From contig NZ_SBLC01000001.1 in assembly GCF_004054105.1 (NCBI RefSeq), forward strand, positions 1 to 64,000: 64,000 nucleotides of DNA, written 5' to 3'. This DNA is from Falsigemmobacter intermedius. GTDB lineage: Bacteria; Pseudomonadota; Alphaproteobacteria; Rhodobacterales; Rhodobacteraceae. This document shows, piece by piece, positions 62,390-64,000 of this stretch. Both the position numbers and the translations under genes were made by a program. The first letter of the stretch is position 1. Every line of letters starts with the position of its first letter. Below the pieces are notes generated by a model. It was not told the origin of the DNA and did not search any database. It was given only the letters and a program-made list of their open reading frames with translations.

Positions 62390-62740
62390 TCACCCTGAAA
62401 GGCTGCGGGCCGGATAGCTCAGCCCCACCCAGTCCACATCGCTGAAAATATCGGGCTTACGGCTTGAGACGCGGGCCTTTGCGACATGCGCAAGCCCGCT
62501 GACATAGCTGTGGATCGCCAGAACCAGATCTTCCTGAGTGGCAATCCTCTGCCCCGCATAGCTGCGGATATGCGCAACGATGGCGTCGTAATCCATAAAA
62601 TTACCCGCATCACCAGAGAGATCCGTCGTCAGAACCTGCACCGAGATCTCGACCCGCTGCGGGGCGTGGCGCTCAAACTCATGCAGGCCGATGATGATCT
62701 CAACCGTCTGTCTGCTGACTTCGATCAGAAACTCAGCCAA
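62390..62740 (-). CDS. folB: dihydroneopterin aldolase family protein
   Basis: Predicted to cleave 7,8-dihydroneopterin to 6-hydroxymethyl-dihydropterin in folate synthesis. The 116-residue product follows the FolB tunnel fold: strand IEVSRQTVEIIIGLHEFERHAPQRVEISV, then YDAIVAHIRSYAG and the TQEDLVLAIHSYVS helix. The start is inferred as TTG 62740, overlapping the upstream SDR stop, with AAGGA 8 bases before it; no ATG fits. The usual Tyr/Gly-rich first loop and active-site Lys are not obvious, so activity is likely but not certain. Confidence 0.75.
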   Translation of the reverse strand: MAEFLIEVSRQTVEIIIGLHEFERHAPQRVEISVQVLTTDLSGDAGNFMDYDAIVAHIRSYAGQRIATQEDLVLAIHSYVSGLAHVAKARVSSRKPDIFSDVDWVGLSYPARSLSG

Positions 62741-63542
62741 GGGGAATGTCCTTCTCGTCCAGAAAGGCCACGTCGCGCGGAAGCCGCCAATGACGCTGGC
62801 CGCCGTCAACCACCAGCGTTTCACCGTTCAGCCCCCTGTCCGCGCAGAGCATCAACAGGGCCTCGCAGATGTCATCGGGGAAAACGCGCCGCCCCAGGGG
62901 GTTAATCCGCGACGTCCGTTCAAAATCCCCGGCACTCTGCGCGCCGGAGATCAGGGTGATCGACGGGGCAATGGCGCAGACCCTGGGACGGCCGCCAAAG
63001 CTTTGCGCCGCCATTTCCGTCGCAGCCCTGAGTGCGGCTTTCGACAGCGTATAGGTGAAGAAATCCGGGTTTAGAGCGAAGAGCTTGTTGTCGAGCATAT
63101 TCACGACAAGGGCATCCCCGGGCAGTGCCTCCTGCGCGCGGAACTGCTGCATCAGCCAGAGCGGCGCGCCAAGGTTCACCGCCATGTGCAGGGCCAGCCC
63201 TGCCTCATCCGCTGTGCTCAGATCATCGCTTTGAAAGGCGGAGGCATTGTTCACCAGAAGCGACAAGGGACCTGCCAGGGCCACCGCCCCGGCGAAGATG
63301 GCCTCAGCCTCCGCTTTGGCTGAAAGCGGCCCGCAGACCAGAGCCGCGCCTGCCCCCGTCGCCTGCAATTCTGCGACCAGGGTCTCGCCTTCGCTGCGGG
63401 AGTGGTTGCAATGGATCACCACGAACCACCCCTCACGCGCAAGCGCCCGCGCCATGGCGGCCCCCAGCCTGCGGGCAGCACCGGTAATCAGCGCTGCGCG
63501 CCGGGGGGGCTTGTGGATCCGTTCGGTGTTCAGTTCTGTCAT
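62733..63542 (-). CDS. SDR oxidoreductase, pteridine-reductase/FolM-like
   Basis: A 269-residue short-chain reductase with cofactor motif TGAARRLG (20-27). The double Arg after TG is typical of pteridine reductases and FolM. The protein also has NNASAF, YTLSK with catalytic Tyr and Lys, and a C-terminal DGGQRHWRLP. Sitting directly upstream of folB, it fits reduction of a dihydropterin or dihydrofolate. It overlaps both neighbours (ATGA with the upstream gene, 8 bp with folB), so the three are one operon. Confidence 0.8.
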   Translation of the reverse strand: MTELNTERIHKPPRRAALITGAARRLGAAMARALAREGWFVVIHCNHSRSEGETLVAELQATGAGAALVCGPLSAKAEAEAIFAGAVALAGPLSLLVNNASAFQSDDLSTADEAGLALHMAVNLGAPLWLMQQFRAQEALPGDALVVNMLDNKLFALNPDFFTYTLSKAALRAATEMAAQSFGGRPRVCAIAPSITLISGAQSAGDFERTSRINPLGRRVFPDDICEALLMLCADRGLNGETLVVDGGQRHWRLPRDVAFLDEKDIPLG

Positions 63543-64000
63543 AAAGACGGGTCTACGCCGCTTTCAGGCGTTTCGGAACCGGGAAGAAGGCCGGGGAAAT
63601 GCCGCCCGACCCTTTGCCGCAGCGACAGCTCTTCCTGGCGCAGAAACCCCTCAACCTCCAGGGCGGCGACAAGGGCCGGGCGGGCCCGCTGCACAGTGTC
63701 GTAGAACGCTTCGACCCCTTCGGCGGTCTGCTCCAGCAGATAAGCCTGCATGGCAGGGCGGTATTGATAGGCCCCTCTGGCCAGACGATAGGGCAGCCGC
63801 GATAGCCAGCCCTCCCGGTCCTGGGCATGAAAATGCAAAAGCGCCAGATCGGGATGAAAGGCTCCGCCCGGCACCGGCTCTCCATTGATGCGGGCGCCAT
63901 GGATGCGCCCGGTCATGCCGGGTATCCCGCTGCGGAAAAAGCACTTTCCGACCGTATGACTTAACATGCCACGCTCGAGCAGCGCGCCTGCCTCACCGTA
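63539..64000 (-). CDS. glycosyltransferase-like protein, C-terminal part (cut by the window edge)
   Basis: The frame is open to the right edge, so the 153 residues seen are the C-terminal part of a longer gene. The segments HTVGKCFFR, GARINGEPVPGGAFHPDLALLHFHAQDREGW and FRLxRGAYQY-like (YRLARGAYQYRPAMQAYL) resemble the C-terminal region of alphaproteobacterial family-2-type glycosyltransferases of surface polysaccharide loci. The catalytic N-terminal domain is outside the window. It overlaps the downstream SDR start by 4 bp. Confidence 0.6.
   Translation of the reverse strand, partial: YGEAGALLERGMLSHTVGKCFFRSGIPGMTGRIHGARINGEPVPGGAFHPDLALLHFHAQDREGWLSRLPYRLARGAYQYRPAMQAYLLEQTAEGVEAFYDTVQRARPALVAALEVEGFLRQEELSLRQRVGRHFPGLLPGSETPESGVDPSL

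Overview
The window is a GC-rich chromosomal segment from an alphaproteobacterium, almost certainly a member of the Rhodobacteraceae/Paracoccaceae (Rhodobacter, Paracoccus, Gemmobacter relatives). The strongest marker is the redox-regulatory cluster hvrA-regA-senC with divergent regB (19222-22453), an arrangement characteristic of Rhodobacter-type bacteria. A glutathione-dependent formaldehyde dehydrogenase, a zinc-free rpmJ and the tsaE-amgK-murU-addBA-trxA block fit the same group. Almost all of the sequence is ordinary, tightly packed chromosome; no insertion sequence, CRISPR array, rRNA operon or intact prophage was seen.

Layout. 1-413: a gene-poor stretch ending in the 3' half of a tRNA-Arg(CCT), which looks like the att scar of an integrated element lying to the left. 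506-14185: housekeeping genes, including purine nucleoside phosphorylase, an NlpC/P60 hydrolase with leucyl aminopeptidase, beta-carbonic anhydrase, cytochrome c', formaldehyde dehydrogenase, aroA-hisC, hemF, and a clpS, rsmC, SDR run. 13541-16042: ridA, a class III aminotransferase and a GntR regulator on one strand, with a 16-bp perfect palindrome just upstream of the aminotransferase. 16307-18997: an acyl-CoA ligase and a luciferase-like flavin enzyme. 19222-24090: the Reg cluster and a kinase-less PAS protein. 24163-36752: t6A synthesis, cell-wall recycling, AddAB recombination nuclease, thioredoxin, an ABC exporter, an RNA m5U methyltransferase and an L,D-transpeptidase.

36873-52555 is the most distinctive region: about 15.7 kb on one strand with two complete branched-chain-amino-acid-type (HAAT) ABC transporters interleaved with three CoA-ligase-like genes. 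A hybrid PAS histidine kinase and an OmpR-type regulator (52761-55426) are transcribed divergently. The context suggests uptake of organic or aromatic acids coupled to CoA activation under two-component control; the substrates cannot be read from the sequence.

55491-64000: rpmJ, tRNA-Val(GAC), N-formylglutamate amidohydrolase, trmD, a YggT protein, recQ with a duplicated C-terminal HRDC-like segment, ahcY, a DUF2853 protein, and a folB/SDR pair behind a truncated glycosyltransferase-like gene that runs off the right end.

Functions are assigned by recognising motifs and whole-protein resemblance by eye; no database search was run. Start codons were re-chosen where a ribosome binding site or family length argued for a start inside the longest open frame.
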